Positions 55,559-64,000 of a DNA stretch of 64,000 bases are shown one piece after another (positions within the stretch are counted from its first letter, which is position 1; each line of letters starts with the position of its first letter). The notes under the pieces were generated by a model. The model ran no database searches. It saw only the letters and a list, made by a program, of their open reading frames with translations, and was not told where the DNA came from. The stretch spans positions 159,054 through 223,053 of the forward strand of contig CALKHN010000112.1 of the NCBI GenBank assembly GCA_937991535.1, given 5' to 3'. Both the position numbers and the translations under genes were made by a program. The DNA comes from an uncultured Sphingobacteriales bacterium. GTDB lineage: Bacteria; Bacteroidota; Bacteroidia; Chitinophagales; Chitinophagaceae.

Positions 55559-56099
55559 ACACATGATATGAATATGTACATCTTTGATCTGCTGATTTTC
55601 TTTCACTATCGCAGCGTCATAATCCGCTAATTCATTCCCGCAATCCACGCAGAAAGAAAAATTCAAAACAGCGGCAACCGGCATTGCCAATACATTAGCG
55701 GATAAAGCAATAACAGGAAACGCGGAAAGGTCTTTTTGGCCTTATCGTGTTGTAATGAATGCCGGTGAAATAACGGCTCCGTATGGCGCCAACTTAGATA
55801 GGCGCCTGTTCGCTTCCGGAGCATCTGGTCAATGCGAAAACTGGCAATGTTGCCGCATACCAAAACACTGCCCGATAATCCATCATTCGATCCTCAATGG
55901 AAAATACATACCCCTCAAATGATACAATGGATGGAAACCTATTTTGTAACCCCTTTGAAAGCCCCGTAAGTAAAGGCGTTTCAAGCTGGTGGCCTGATTG
56001 CTATGGAGAAGGACTCCGGATGTTTTATCATACACCGCACCCGATCAAAACGGCACAGCATTCCTGCGGCTGAAGTGTTCAGAAATTTTTGATACCATG
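55559..56099 (+). pseudogene. Region holding an unassigned decayed gene fragment
   Basis: No intact gene is present in this 541-base gap. From about 55714 to 56060 the plus strand reads coding-like pieces with frame changes: AERSFWPYRVVMNAGEITAP then YGANLDRRLFASGASG, TLPDNPSFDPQWKIHTPQMI then QWMETYFVTP, and VSSWWPDCYGEGLRMFYHTP. These probably come from one former protein, which I do not recognise. Bases 55559-55710 show nothing. Confidence 0.45.
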
Positions 56100-56939
56100 T
56101 TACTTAAAAATATCATCACTTGTATAACCCGCGTTGGTATAAGGCCGTAAGTAAACGGTATCCTTATTCATATTCCTCATCCAGAGCTCATTATCATCTA
56201 ATTCTTCAGGTGGGTACTGAGATGTATTGCAACGCATGGCTTCTATGGCAATTTTGTTTTCTGCTTCGCTGCACCATATACGTATGGGCAAATACTTTTT
56301 CTCTACCGGTTTATAACCCCTGTGATAATCCATTGATATCTCTGATTTATACGGAGGTTCATCTTTCCAGTGCTCGGTTGGTATGGCAGTATAAAATAAT
56401 TTTCCAAAATGGGAGGATTGCCCTGACTGGAAAATTTCGGTAACCACCGCGCCAACCATCCTGTGATCGGGATGACCTGAACCGCCCTCGGCTCCCCATG
56501 TGATAACGATATCCGGTTTGTAAATAGCAATAACACTGTCCAGCCTTTTTCTTAAAATGGACAGGGCATTCCAGGTGGTCAGTTTGCCATCTCCCATGCC
56601 AAGCATGATGGGAGGATTTATACCCAGCGTTTTGCATGTGCATTCTGTTTCGCGCTTCCGCACATGGGCAAGCGAATCTCCTGCCGGTATTTTAGCATGC
56701 TCCCGGATGCCCATATCACCCCTGGTTGCTATCGTTAAATACACTTTATGCCCCTGCGATGCAAGTTTTGTAAGCAATGGGCTCACGTCAATCTCATCGT
56801 CGGGATGGGCGAACACCGCCATGATGGTTTTGGGTACAGCATCATTTCCTGCTTCAGCTTCCGAAGACGCGTCTTGCTCATTACCGCAACCAAAAAGTAA
56901 AAAGCATATTGCACAGAAGAAACAATTTCTCATTTGCAT
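56100..56939 (-). CDS. PIG-L family deacetylase, lipoprotein
   Basis: A 279-residue zinc hydrolase with a lipoprotein signal, MQMRNCFFCAICFLLFGC, and a short linker. The zinc site is AVFAHPDDEID near residue 42-52 with the downstream GGSGHPDHRMVG near 153. It belongs to the same fold as the cytoplasmic protein at 36815-37522 but acts outside the cytoplasm. Its neighbours are degraded, so it may be a survivor of a lost gene set. Confidence 0.85.
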   Translation of the reverse strand: MQMRNCFFCAICFLLFGCGNEQDASSEAEAGNDAVPKTIMAVFAHPDDEIDVSPLLTKLASQGHKVYLTIATRGDMGIREHAKIPAGDSLAHVRKRETECTCKTLGINPPIMLGMGDGKLTTWNALSILRKRLDSVIAIYKPDIVITWGAEGGSGHPDHRMVGAVVTEIFQSGQSSHFGKLFYTAIPTEHWKDEPPYKSEISMDYHRGYKPVEKKYLPIRIWCSEAENKIAIEAMRCNTSQYPPEELDDNELWMRNMNKDTVYLRPYTNAGYTSDDIFK

Positions 56940-57168
56940 TTATTTTATATGGATACAATCTATTTTTTTACGGTTGCAACAGATGATTTTTCCGGGCGGG
57001 ACTTTGAATATAACCCATTTAAATGTTTTGCCAACGCTCTTCTGCGGGGCCCGCCTTAAAGAAGCTTTCCTGCTCAAAATTAAGTGCATCCACACATCAA
57101 CGGTTAATCCATTTGGATAAAGTAGTAACCTAGTTTGGACAGAATACACTAACGAACAGGCGAAATAG

Positions 57169-57533
57169 ATGAAAAATCGTTTTTGCATTACCTGTATATT
57201 TGATGGCAAGGAATTGCGGCTATTTTTTTTATTAACTGTTATCGTTGCGCTGTCGGGAGTTCATTGCGGGTCTGCCAAAAGCAGTAATGCTTACAGTTCA
57301 ACCCCAGCAGGAACTAACGGGTTTCGATTGCCGCAACTGGCTTCCGGGAGAGATCATTGCAGAGCAGCACCCATTAACGGTAGACAAAAAACATGCAACC
57401 TGGCGTATACGACATAGCTGTTAGGCTGCAGGACGAATGTGGCTTTCATAATAAACCTATTGAACTACCTATAAAAAATAATCGTAAACTTTCAGAAGGA
57501 TTTTATAAGATTGGCGAAATTGAAGCACATTAA
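57169..57533 (+). pseudogene. Broken small secreted protein gene
   Basis: ATG 57169 begins with a hydrophobic leader (LRLFFLLTVIVALSGVHCGS), but the frame ends at 57417. Two shifts give a coherent continuation: LPGEIIAEQHPLTVDKKHAT, then VYDIAVRLQDECGFHNKPIE and LSEGFYKIGEIEAH with a stop at 57531-57533. The product would have been about 120 residues, possibly a lipoprotein. No family is recognised. The next gene starts 1 base after this stop. Confidence 0.5.
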
Positions 57534-57534
57534 A

Positions 57535-58703
57535 ATGACTGAAAATATGGCACAGCAAACACAGTCAGCGGGTATACTCCGGGATAACCTGGATTATACC
57601 CTGTTTTCATGGAGCCGGCAAAAAGGAATCAATCCTATACTGGTGGAGAAAGGAGAGGGCGTTTATTTTTATGACTATGAAGGGAAAAAATACCTTGATT
57701 TTTCATCGGGATTAATGAACGTCAACATCGGGCATGGACACCCGCGCGTTGCCGCTGCTGTATTACAGCAAATGAACCAGGTGAGCTATGTTACACCATC
57801 TTGCGTTACAAAGGCTCGTGGCGACCCTGGCAAAAAGCTGGCTCAAATTGCACCGCCAGGTATAACCAAAACTTTGTTTACTACAGGTGGTGCGGAATCC
57901 ATTGAAAACGCCATTAAGCTTGCAAGACTCTATACAGGCAAGCATAAAATTTTGGCCAGGTACCGTGCCTTTCATGGCGCTTCTTATGGCGCCATGAGCG
58001 CAGGCGGAGATCCGAGAAAGATACCGCACGACAGTCAACAACTATCCAATATTGTGCACCTTGAAGATCCTTATTGCTATCGCTGCCCCTGGTCGCAATC
58101 CGGACCTGATGCATGCAGACGTGAGTGTGTAAGCCATATTGAACGTGTTATACAGTTTGAGGGCCCTGAAACAATTGCCGCTATAATAAAGGAATAACGG
58201 CTGGCTATTTACCGCTTGGAGCACTAATGGTGAGCGATAAAATTGCTGCCCGTTTTGACGAACAGGTACTATGGCTGGGATTAACCTATTCCGCACACCC
58301 GGTGAGCTGCGCTGCTGCACTGGAAGTTTTAAAAATATATGAGGATGAAAATATGATTGTCAATGCAGCGGAGATGGGGAAATATATTGACAGGCGTGTA
58401 AAAGAAATGCAAGGCGTTCATCCCAGCATCGGCGATTTCAGGAATACCGGTTTATTAGGTTGTATTGAACTGGTTAAGAACCGCGAAACAAAAGAACCAA
58501 TGGCTCCGTATAATGCAGAAGCTAAAGACATGATTGTTATGAACGAGGTTGCCACCTGCCTGAGAAAACTGGGCATGTACACTTTTGTGCGGTGGAATTA
58601 TGTGTTTATTGCGCCACCGCTTTGCATTACCACTGAACAAATTGATGAGGGACTGAGCATTATTGCTGAAGCATTAAAAATCGCTGATGACTATTTTTAT
58701 TAA
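57535..58703 (+). pseudogene. Class III aminotransferase with an internal deletion
   Basis: The N-terminal part (to 58197) reads YFYDYEGKKYLDFSSGLMNV, LFTTGGAESIENAIKLARLY and YRAFHGASYGAMSAGGDPRK, then stops after ETIAAIIKE. From 58188, in another frame, the C-terminal part continues as KGITAGYLPLGALMVSDKIA, whose first Lys is the expected PLP Lys, to a normal end at 58703. The 60-70 residues that normally lie between (substrate loop and the DEV motif) are missing, and the deletion also shifts the frame. It resembles taurine/beta-alanine-pyruvate aminotransferases. It cannot be active. Confidence 0.87.
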
Positions 58704-59112
58704 TAGTATACTACAAAGAATATAAAATACACTCCTGAGGAAAATCCTGACCAATCATTTACCAGCATGATAGCCGGAGATATTAACCTTGAAATAAATA
58801 GCAGCGAAGCAGAGATCAAATTGTACGTAACCCTGGTATGTGAAAAAATTAAAGTAGCCTTGGTAAAAAATGAAGGATATATATTCGCTGAAACCATTTC
58901 ATCTTCTCCGTAAAATCCTTATCTCATAAAAATGACGCTCAGGGAAGGAATATTACCGGAAGCCATAAAGCTGCTGATCACAGACCTATTCAGCGGTATG
59001 CGCAGCAGGCTTTGTTTTTGTATGGTTAAAGGTGAAAGAAACAAAAGGCAAAACATTAGAAGAACTGGAACATATCATGACCGGGAACAGTGCATAGAAA
59101 ATGTAAAAGGGA
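58704..59112. other. Spacer of gene fragments
   Basis: An open stretch at 58707-58913 (69 codons; internal ATG at 58767) reads PDQSFTSMIAGDINLEINSS, then EAEIKLYVTLVCEKIKVALV, coding-like but unrecognised and lacking a good start. A transporter tail follows (separate entry). Nothing else is seen. Confidence 0.4.
58987..59097 (+). pseudogene. C-terminal tail of an MFS sugar transporter
   Basis: Thirty-six codons read YSAVCAAGFVFVWLKVKETK followed by GKTLEELEHIMTGNSA and a stop. This is the last transmembrane helix and the ETKGKTLEELE signature that closes sugar-porter-family MFS proteins (usually PETKGKSLEE). The rest of the transporter is absent. Confidence 0.75.
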
Positions 59113-60669
59113 TTATTGCTTACCGTGACAGCGCTTAAATTTTTTACCGCTGCCACAGGGGCAGGGCGCATTGAGCGATGTGCCGCCGTAATAGTCCTGC
59201 GTGCGGATTGTTGCAGGCAACCCGGCTTCATCATCCTGGTCTTCTTCGGCATGTTTTGTCTGCCGGTTTGAAACGCGGATACGATTCCGGCTTTTATTAA
59301 GTGCCTTTATATGCGCCACGGCACTGGTGTAGACAGAGGGCTCTGATATCTCATCTTTCAGCATGGATCCTTTGACTTCCTCAAAACCTCCTTCTATCGT
59401 TTCCGACACCATTCCTTCTGCGTATAACTCTCCGATAAGCGGCACCAGCCTTATTGCTTTTATATCAATGGCAGCTCCTACTACAAAAGCCATAAGCTGC
59501 GGATCCATTAATTCAGGATTGTCTTTTTGTTCCCGCAAACTGATCATCAGCTCTTCAAGCAGCCCAGTTATTTTGAACCGGTAACCATTGTCCGCACCCA
59601 CCATTGCTTTCAACGCTTCCAGCATAACATTTTTGTGTGCTACCGGTGTAAGGGGTTCCAACACAAATTTTTTCACCGTGTTCAAAAGCCCGTCAAAAGG
59701 ACGAGCAAAATATGCGTTTAGCACATCCGGTATCCAATCTCCGGTATATATTTCTGCCAGCTCAGCGGGCTGGCGAAACAGGTCAAGCAATTCTTCAAAC
59801 CCCGTTTGAGGGTCTGTATACGCAAGCAATAATGCAGCATGCAATACGGCAGGAGTCCACTTGTCTTCCTGAAAAGTATATTCCATTACTGTTATTGACC
59901 GGCGCAAAATATAATGCAGCTCACTAACAAGCCCGGCAGGATCTTCCCGCATATCTTTTTCCAGGAAGCCGGTGTCAATGTTCCACAGATCCACATCATA
60001 CAGGTAATCATACTTTGCATTTTGCGGCCCCAGTAATGCGGTCTCCTGTGTTGTTGTAGGAACTGTTCTTTCAATAGCATGAAATGTATTTTCCATGGAT
60101 GTTTGCCAGTGTTGCATTACCACTTTAAGGCGGTATCTGTAAACCAATTTTGTAAGTTCTGAAATAAAATGAGCTTTAAATCCTTCCCGCTTTAATTTTT
60201 CAATACAGGCTTCCGCCTCATCAAACTGACTGGTAGCTGCCATGTAATGAATGGCAGCCCTGGTATAACTCACAAACTCGGTAATATGAAATGTTTTTCT
60301 TTCCGGGAACAGGGTAGAAATATCCAGCTCTCCGTTGCCAAGCAGTTTGTACGCCTCTTCAACATTCCCTTCCAGTATTTCAAAAACGGCCTTATTAACA
60401 ATAGCAAATAAATAATCGGGAAATCTTTCGAAAAGCTCGTCATTGACCTGTTTTGCATGCGCCAGGTCACCAACTGCTTCATACCATACCGTCTGGTAGT
60501 TCCGGAGGCTGGCTACATGAGGATAACGCCTGACCAGCTTATCAAGCTTTCTCTTTATGGAAAACTTTCCTTTTTGCACTTTAAGATACAACTCATCCAT
60601 ATGTGGCTGCAATTCAGCCGGCATTTTTTCTGTTTCAACAGGGTCATAAACCACCGTATAATTCTTCAT
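59113..60669 (-). CDS. SEC-C motif protein with TPR-like N-terminus (DUF1186-like)
   Basis: A 518-residue soluble protein. The first 220 residues are helical repeats (HAKQVNDELFERFPDYLFAI, then NVEEAYKLLGNGELD); the central part (about 230-440) resembles DUF1186 (VLHAALLLAYTDPQTGFEEL). The C-terminus has a SEC-C zinc-binding motif, NAPCPCGSGKKFKRCHG, as at the end of SecA. A role in protein-protein interaction or quality control is plausible but not proven. It is one of the few clearly intact genes in this part of the window. Confidence 0.82.
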   Translation of the reverse strand: MKNYTVVYDPVETEKMPAELQPHMDELYLKVQKGKFSIKRKLDKLVRRYPHVASLRNYQTVWYEAVGDLAHAKQVNDELFERFPDYLFAIVNKAVFEILEGNVEEAYKLLGNGELDISTLFPERKTFHITEFVSYTRAAIHYMAATSQFDEAEACIEKLKREGFKAHFISELTKLVYRYRLKVVMQHWQTSMENTFHAIERTVPTTTQETALLGPQNAKYDYLYDVDLWNIDTGFLEKDMREDPAGLVSELHYILRRSITVMEYTFQEDKWTPAVLHAALLLAYTDPQTGFEELLDLFRQPAELAEIYTGDWIPDVLNAYFARPFDGLLNTVKKFVLEPLTPVAHKNVMLEALKAMVGADNGYRFKITGLLEELMISLREQKDNPELMDPQLMAFVVGAAIDIKAIRLVPLIGELYAEGMVSETIEGGFEEVKGSMLKDEISEPSVYTSAVAHIKALNKSRNRIRVSNRQTKHAEEDQDDEAGLPATIRTQDYYGGTSLNAPCPCGSGKKFKRCHGKQ

Positions 60670-60729
60670 AACCTTATTCTTTTCGTTGCTGCCGTCAAAT
60701 GTAGATGAATATTTTATTTTCCCATTCCA

Positions 60730-61722
60730 TTATTTCACCTCCGCAAACGGATTGCCTGCTTCTCCCGTCCAGCGATACAATTGAAGATTGCAATACTGCT
60801 TTTTGTTTTCAGCCACACCGTTTTGGGAAATATAGAAATAGCCGTTACCCAGCGAATGGATGCCGGTAGCGCCCCATTGATAATGCCACCCGTATATGCC
60901 GCTTTTTCCATCATGCATGCCTGCTTTTGCGAGCTGCAGCACTCTTCCATTTTCTGTGCTGTCAAATCCTTTTAACGTTTGCAGCGCCGGGCTTTGAGCG
61001 CCGTCTATGGCAAACAGGCTGTAATTGGGGAACGCTGATTTTTTACCGGGATAAACGGCAGCAAGCCAATAGCCGGTATTCGCATCGTACTCTAATTTTT
61101 GAATACCATAGGTTGTATTGCCTGTGTAAAGAAAATATTTGTTAAGGGGTTTGTCAGGCCCGGTCAAATCAAAATGACTTTGTAGCAAGGGCCGCTCGTA
61201 CTGCTTTAAGCTCTTTGCATCGTATTGCAGGATCACCTGGTAATCGTTGTCGCTGCGCGAGGTATCGCCATATATTCCATAAGCTATGTTCAACAAGTTC
61301 TTTCCCTGCTTTTGTCCAAACTGCGGGCCAAAAGCAATACCGTCTACGCCGCTGCATCCATAACGGTGTTCTGCCTGTTTGCTCCTGTTCATTACCATCG
61401 CGTTATAATCGTCAACCACTTCTTTTAAATAAACGGTGCTGATGATCTTGTCTTTTTCAGCATGCATACCGGGGCGGGTTATTTTTTCACCGTCGAAAAT
61501 TGCGATATAAAAAGAGTTCTCTTTCTCATCTGCTTTTTTCCCGTTGCCCAGTCCCTTTAAAATCCCTTTGCCTATGTTATCATTTTTATACTCCAGCGAA
61601 GCGTAAACACGACCGTCATCAGGATTGATATCCAGGCAGCCCAAGTGCCCGAGGAAGCCGTCAACGCTGCCGATGACCTCTACAAAACCGGTCGCTGAAA
61701 AATCGGGATAAGATGAAATTGT
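60730..61722 (-). pseudogene. 5'-truncated gene of unknown secreted protein
   Basis: The open frame of 330 codons begins immediately after the stop codon of the preceding T9SS gene (61723-61725) and in the same frame, without ATG or signal peptide: DFSATGFVEVIGSVDGFLGH, then LGCLDINPDDGRVYASLEYK. A TTG at 61644 is the first possible start but lies inside conserved-looking sequence. The body has beta-propeller-like strands (YFLYTGNTTYGIQKLEYDAN, YGWHYQWGATGIHSLGNGYF). The most economical reading is that a deletion joined the tail of the T9SS gene to this gene and removed its start. Confidence 0.6.
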
Positions 61723-62830
61723 TTACCTGATAATGATCTGCCTCGAACGGGCAGGCTGGTTTCCTTCAAGCACCTGCAATACATAGATGCCCGCACCAAG
61801 CTGCCTGTTCAGCTTCAGCTCTGCTGTTTTGCTTTTCGCATTCAATTCATGTTGCACAATTATTTTGCCGGTGATGGTAAGCAGGCGGAGTGTAAGCTTG
61901 TTTTGCCCGGTATTGTCTAATGCTATACGTATTGTATTTGCGGTTACGGGGTTGGGAGAAATGGTAAAACTTTTTTGCTCCGCAAACCGAATGCTCACCA
62001 CGTCCGAATACAATGTTTTTTCACCGGTTTCCGTATATTCCAACCTGTAATAGTTTATGCCTGCAAACGGAGATTCATCCACATAATCGTAGCTGTTGGA
62101 AATACCGTTGGTCCCGGTGGGATAATATAATTTTCCGATGGTAGTAAAATCAACCCCGTTATTGCTGCGCTGTATATTAAACCGGCTTTCCGCATCCATA
62201 CTTGCATTCCAAAGCAATTGAACCTGCTTATCTTTTTTAATAGCGGCAAAATCATTGAGCATAATAGGCAGGATGGCATTGGGTCCAAATACTTCAAACT
62301 CATACAGGGAATATCCATAGATTGCAGTATTCCGGGTCAGCCCATGCATTCTTACATGCCTCGCAGGTATACCGGCAGTTCCATCATCAATAACAATATT
62401 ATTGATATATGTATTAATTGGGTTATCGGTAATCGTAGCTACCGTCGTCCAGGGTAGTAGTACCTGAAACAGCTTCATCTGTAGTCACTTCAATGTTGAA
62501 ACTTTTTACATTCGCCACTTCCCAATAGAGGTTCACCGCTTTTACTTCATACACAGCGCCTAAGTCTACCGCAATCCATAGCGGGTCTGCAATATCACTT
62601 GACCAGCGTCCGTATTCATCACCATTTCCATCAAGTGCTTTTCCGGTTTCCGGATCTACACCCTGTCCTGCTCCATCAAAGGCTAAGTCAGGAGTATAGC
62701 CTCCCACCTGCATGGACGAAGCTGTTCCTGTTTTCGAAAGTGCAAGGTTAACATCCTGTGCTATTGCAACATGAACAAACAAAAAGGCGCAACCAAAGAG
62801 CACCAGTGAAAAGTAAATTTTCAAATTCAT
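61723..62830 (-). pseudogene. Discoidin-domain T9SS protein with a frameshift
   Basis: From ATG 62830: signal peptide (ending VAIAQ), then an F5/8 type C (discoidin) domain, VNLALSKTGTASSMQVGGYT and GRWSSDIADPLWIAVDLGAV. The frame closes at 62423, but shifting near 62450-62465 continues the domain as WTTVATITDNPINTYINNIV and LYEFEVFG. A linker domain (LNDFAAIKKDKQVQLLWNAS) and a T9SS sorting domain (SFTISPNPVTANTIRIALDN, then LGAGIYVLQVLEGNQPARSR) follow. Without the shift the protein would have about 368 residues and bind surface glycans. The break may be a real mutation or a base-calling error. Confidence 0.8.
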
Positions 62831-63063
62831 AACTACAGATTTTGTGGTTAGGTAATAAAATGCAACCCGGGTAGCAGATTCTGTAGGTATTTCTATGGAT
62901 AAACTGAATTGACTTAATTAGTACAATGCCAAAACGGTAAACACTTAGATAAAAGTAAGTTAAATTTTAATAACAATTAATGTAACATCGTATTAAACTC
63001 AAAAAATCAAAAGGGTATAATCGGGGAGGAAGTTGAATATTAGCGTTAATTTTGCCACTCATT

Positions 63064-63070
63064 AAGGAGA
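63064..63070 (+). promoter_or_regulatory. Strong Shine-Dalgarno before the amidase gene
   Basis: AAGGAGA, four bases before ATG 63075. Purine-rich ribosome sites this close to consensus are uncommon in Bacteroidota and support the chosen start. Confidence 0.6.
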
Positions 63071-63074
63071 AGTT

Positions 63075-63950
63075 ATGCGCAATATTAACATTGGTCTGGT
63101 TCAAATGAGCTGTACTGCAAATAAGGCGGAAAACCTGAAAAAAGCGATTGAAAAAATTCATGAAGCGGCTCAAAAGGGTGCGCAAATTGTATGTCTGCAG
63201 GAATTGTTTACTTCGCTTTATTTCTGCGATGAGGAGGATTATGAGAATTTCAAACTGGCCGAACCCATACCCGGCCCATCAACAGATGCATTGAGTAAGG
63301 TGGCTAAAGCGTTGGGGGTGGTGGTGATCGCTTCGCTGTTTGAAAAAAGAGCCGAAGGTTTGTATCATAACACTACAGCAGTACTTGATGCAGACGGTAC
63401 CTACTTAGGCAAATACCGGAAAATGCACATTCCCGATGACCCGGCCTTTTACGAAAAATTTTACTTCACGCCGGGTGATCTTGGCTATAAAGTATTCAAA
63501 ACAAAATTTGGTACGATTGGCGTATTGATCTGCTGGGATCAGTGGTATCCTGAAGCGGCTCGTATAACTGCACTTATGGGAGCGGAAATATTATTTTATC
63601 CTACGGCTATTGGCTGGGCCACTTCTCAGGATGAAGCCACCAATACCGAACAATACAATGCATGGCAAACCATACAACGCAGCCATGCTGTTGCCAACGG
63701 TGTACACGTGGTAAGTGTAAACAGGGTAGGTTTTGAACAGGAAGGGAATATGAAATTCTGGGGCGGATCTTTTGTTGCCAATCCATTTGGAACAATACTA
63801 TACCAGGCGGCTCATGATAAGGAAGAAGTGCATGTAATACAGGTAGACACATCAAAAACCGACCAGTACCGTACGCATTGGCCTTTTTTGCGCGACAGGC
63901 GGATAGACAGTTATCAGCCTATCACAAAAAGATATATAGATGAGGACTAG
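63075..63950 (+). CDS. aguB: N-carbamoylputrescine amidase
   Basis: A 291-residue nitrilase-superfamily enzyme. The catalytic triad is visible: Glu in VCLQELFTSLYF, Lys in YRKMHIPDDPAFYEKFYF, Cys in GVLICWDQWYPEAARI. The strings FTPGD and YPTAIGWA, and the length, match N-carbamoylputrescine amidases, which release putrescine, CO2 and ammonia from N-carbamoylputrescine in arginine-derived polyamine synthesis. The partner agmatine deiminase gene is not in the window; it may lie beyond base 64000. Confidence 0.93.
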   Translation: MRNINIGLVQMSCTANKAENLKKAIEKIHEAAQKGAQIVCLQELFTSLYFCDEEDYENFKLAEPIPGPSTDALSKVAKALGVVVIASLFEKRAEGLYHNTTAVLDADGTYLGKYRKMHIPDDPAFYEKFYFTPGDLGYKVFKTKFGTIGVLICWDQWYPEAARITALMGAEILFYPTAIGWATSQDEATNTEQYNAWQTIQRSHAVANGVHVVSVNRVGFEQEGNMKFWGGSFVANPFGTILYQAAHDKEEVHVIQVDTSKTDQYRTHWPFLRDRRIDSYQPITKRYIDED

Positions 63951-64000
63951 TGCTAAGTCAAGTCAATTATGTCTGTATGTTATCGTGAAAAGTGAGAGGA

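Noticed and set aside
58932..59138. A 68-codon open frame as a gene
   Set aside because: It overlaps, in a different frame, the clear transporter tail at 58987-59097 and has no recognisable features.

Overview
The window is chromosomal DNA from a member of the Bacteroidota, most likely a Chitinophagaceae-type soil or freshwater bacterium. The phylum call rests on a SusC/SusD outer-membrane glycan uptake pair, two proteins ending in type IX secretion (T9SS) C-terminal sorting domains, several lipoproteins with a Cys directly after the signal peptide, a membrane pyrophosphatase, azurin, and TAnnTTTG-like promoter elements. The family-level call is inference from gene content and spacer style. 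No tRNA, rRNA, CRISPR array, phage or transposase gene was seen.

Layout. 1-5.2 kb: the end of a cation efflux pump, a YeiH-type transporter and a Tat-exported phospholipase C. 5.2-7.1 kb: an AT-rich HNH nuclease gene between two copies of a palindromic repeat, then a decayed OmpR-type response regulator. 7.1-17.7 kb: housekeeping and secreted genes (RmlD-like reductase, pfkA, pyk, DUF486, S41 protease, GNAT, beta-lactamase-fold hydrolase, Cys/Met-metabolism PLP enzyme, azurin, small lipoprotein). 17.8-21.4 kb: an arginine deiminase-like gene, a CtlX-type citrulline hydrolase gene, an uncharacterised small protein and a SlyD-like FKBP. 21.4-31.3 kb: an APH-fold kinase, serA, a lipoprotein hydrolase, the NAD(P)HX repair enzyme, hppA and a T9SS cargo protein. 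31.4-33.8 kb: a blaI-blaR1 pair with two clear operators.

34.1-51.5 kb is the most coherent system. It is a minus-strand run of susC, susD, two glycoside hydrolases, an amidohydrolase, a zinc alcohol dehydrogenase, an enolase-superfamily dehydratase, an RraA-like aldolase, a PIG-L deacetylase and a DUF4380-like protein, followed by a sodium/solute symporter. A divergent AraC regulator lies upstream of susC. I read it as a glycan utilisation locus fused to a non-phosphorylative oxidative sugar pathway (dehydrogenase, lactonase, dehydratase, pyruvate aldolase). As sequenced, susD carries an in-frame amber stop.

51.5-62.9 kb mixes intact genes (TPR histidine kinase with LytTR regulator, a PepSY-like secreted protein, a PIG-L lipoprotein, a SEC-C protein) with many broken genes: an aminotransferase with an internal deletion, the tail of a sugar transporter, a frameshifted discoidin/T9SS protein, and unassigned fragments. 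The window ends with an intact N-carbamoylputrescine amidase gene. Many spacers are built from short repeated words and hairpins, described below.
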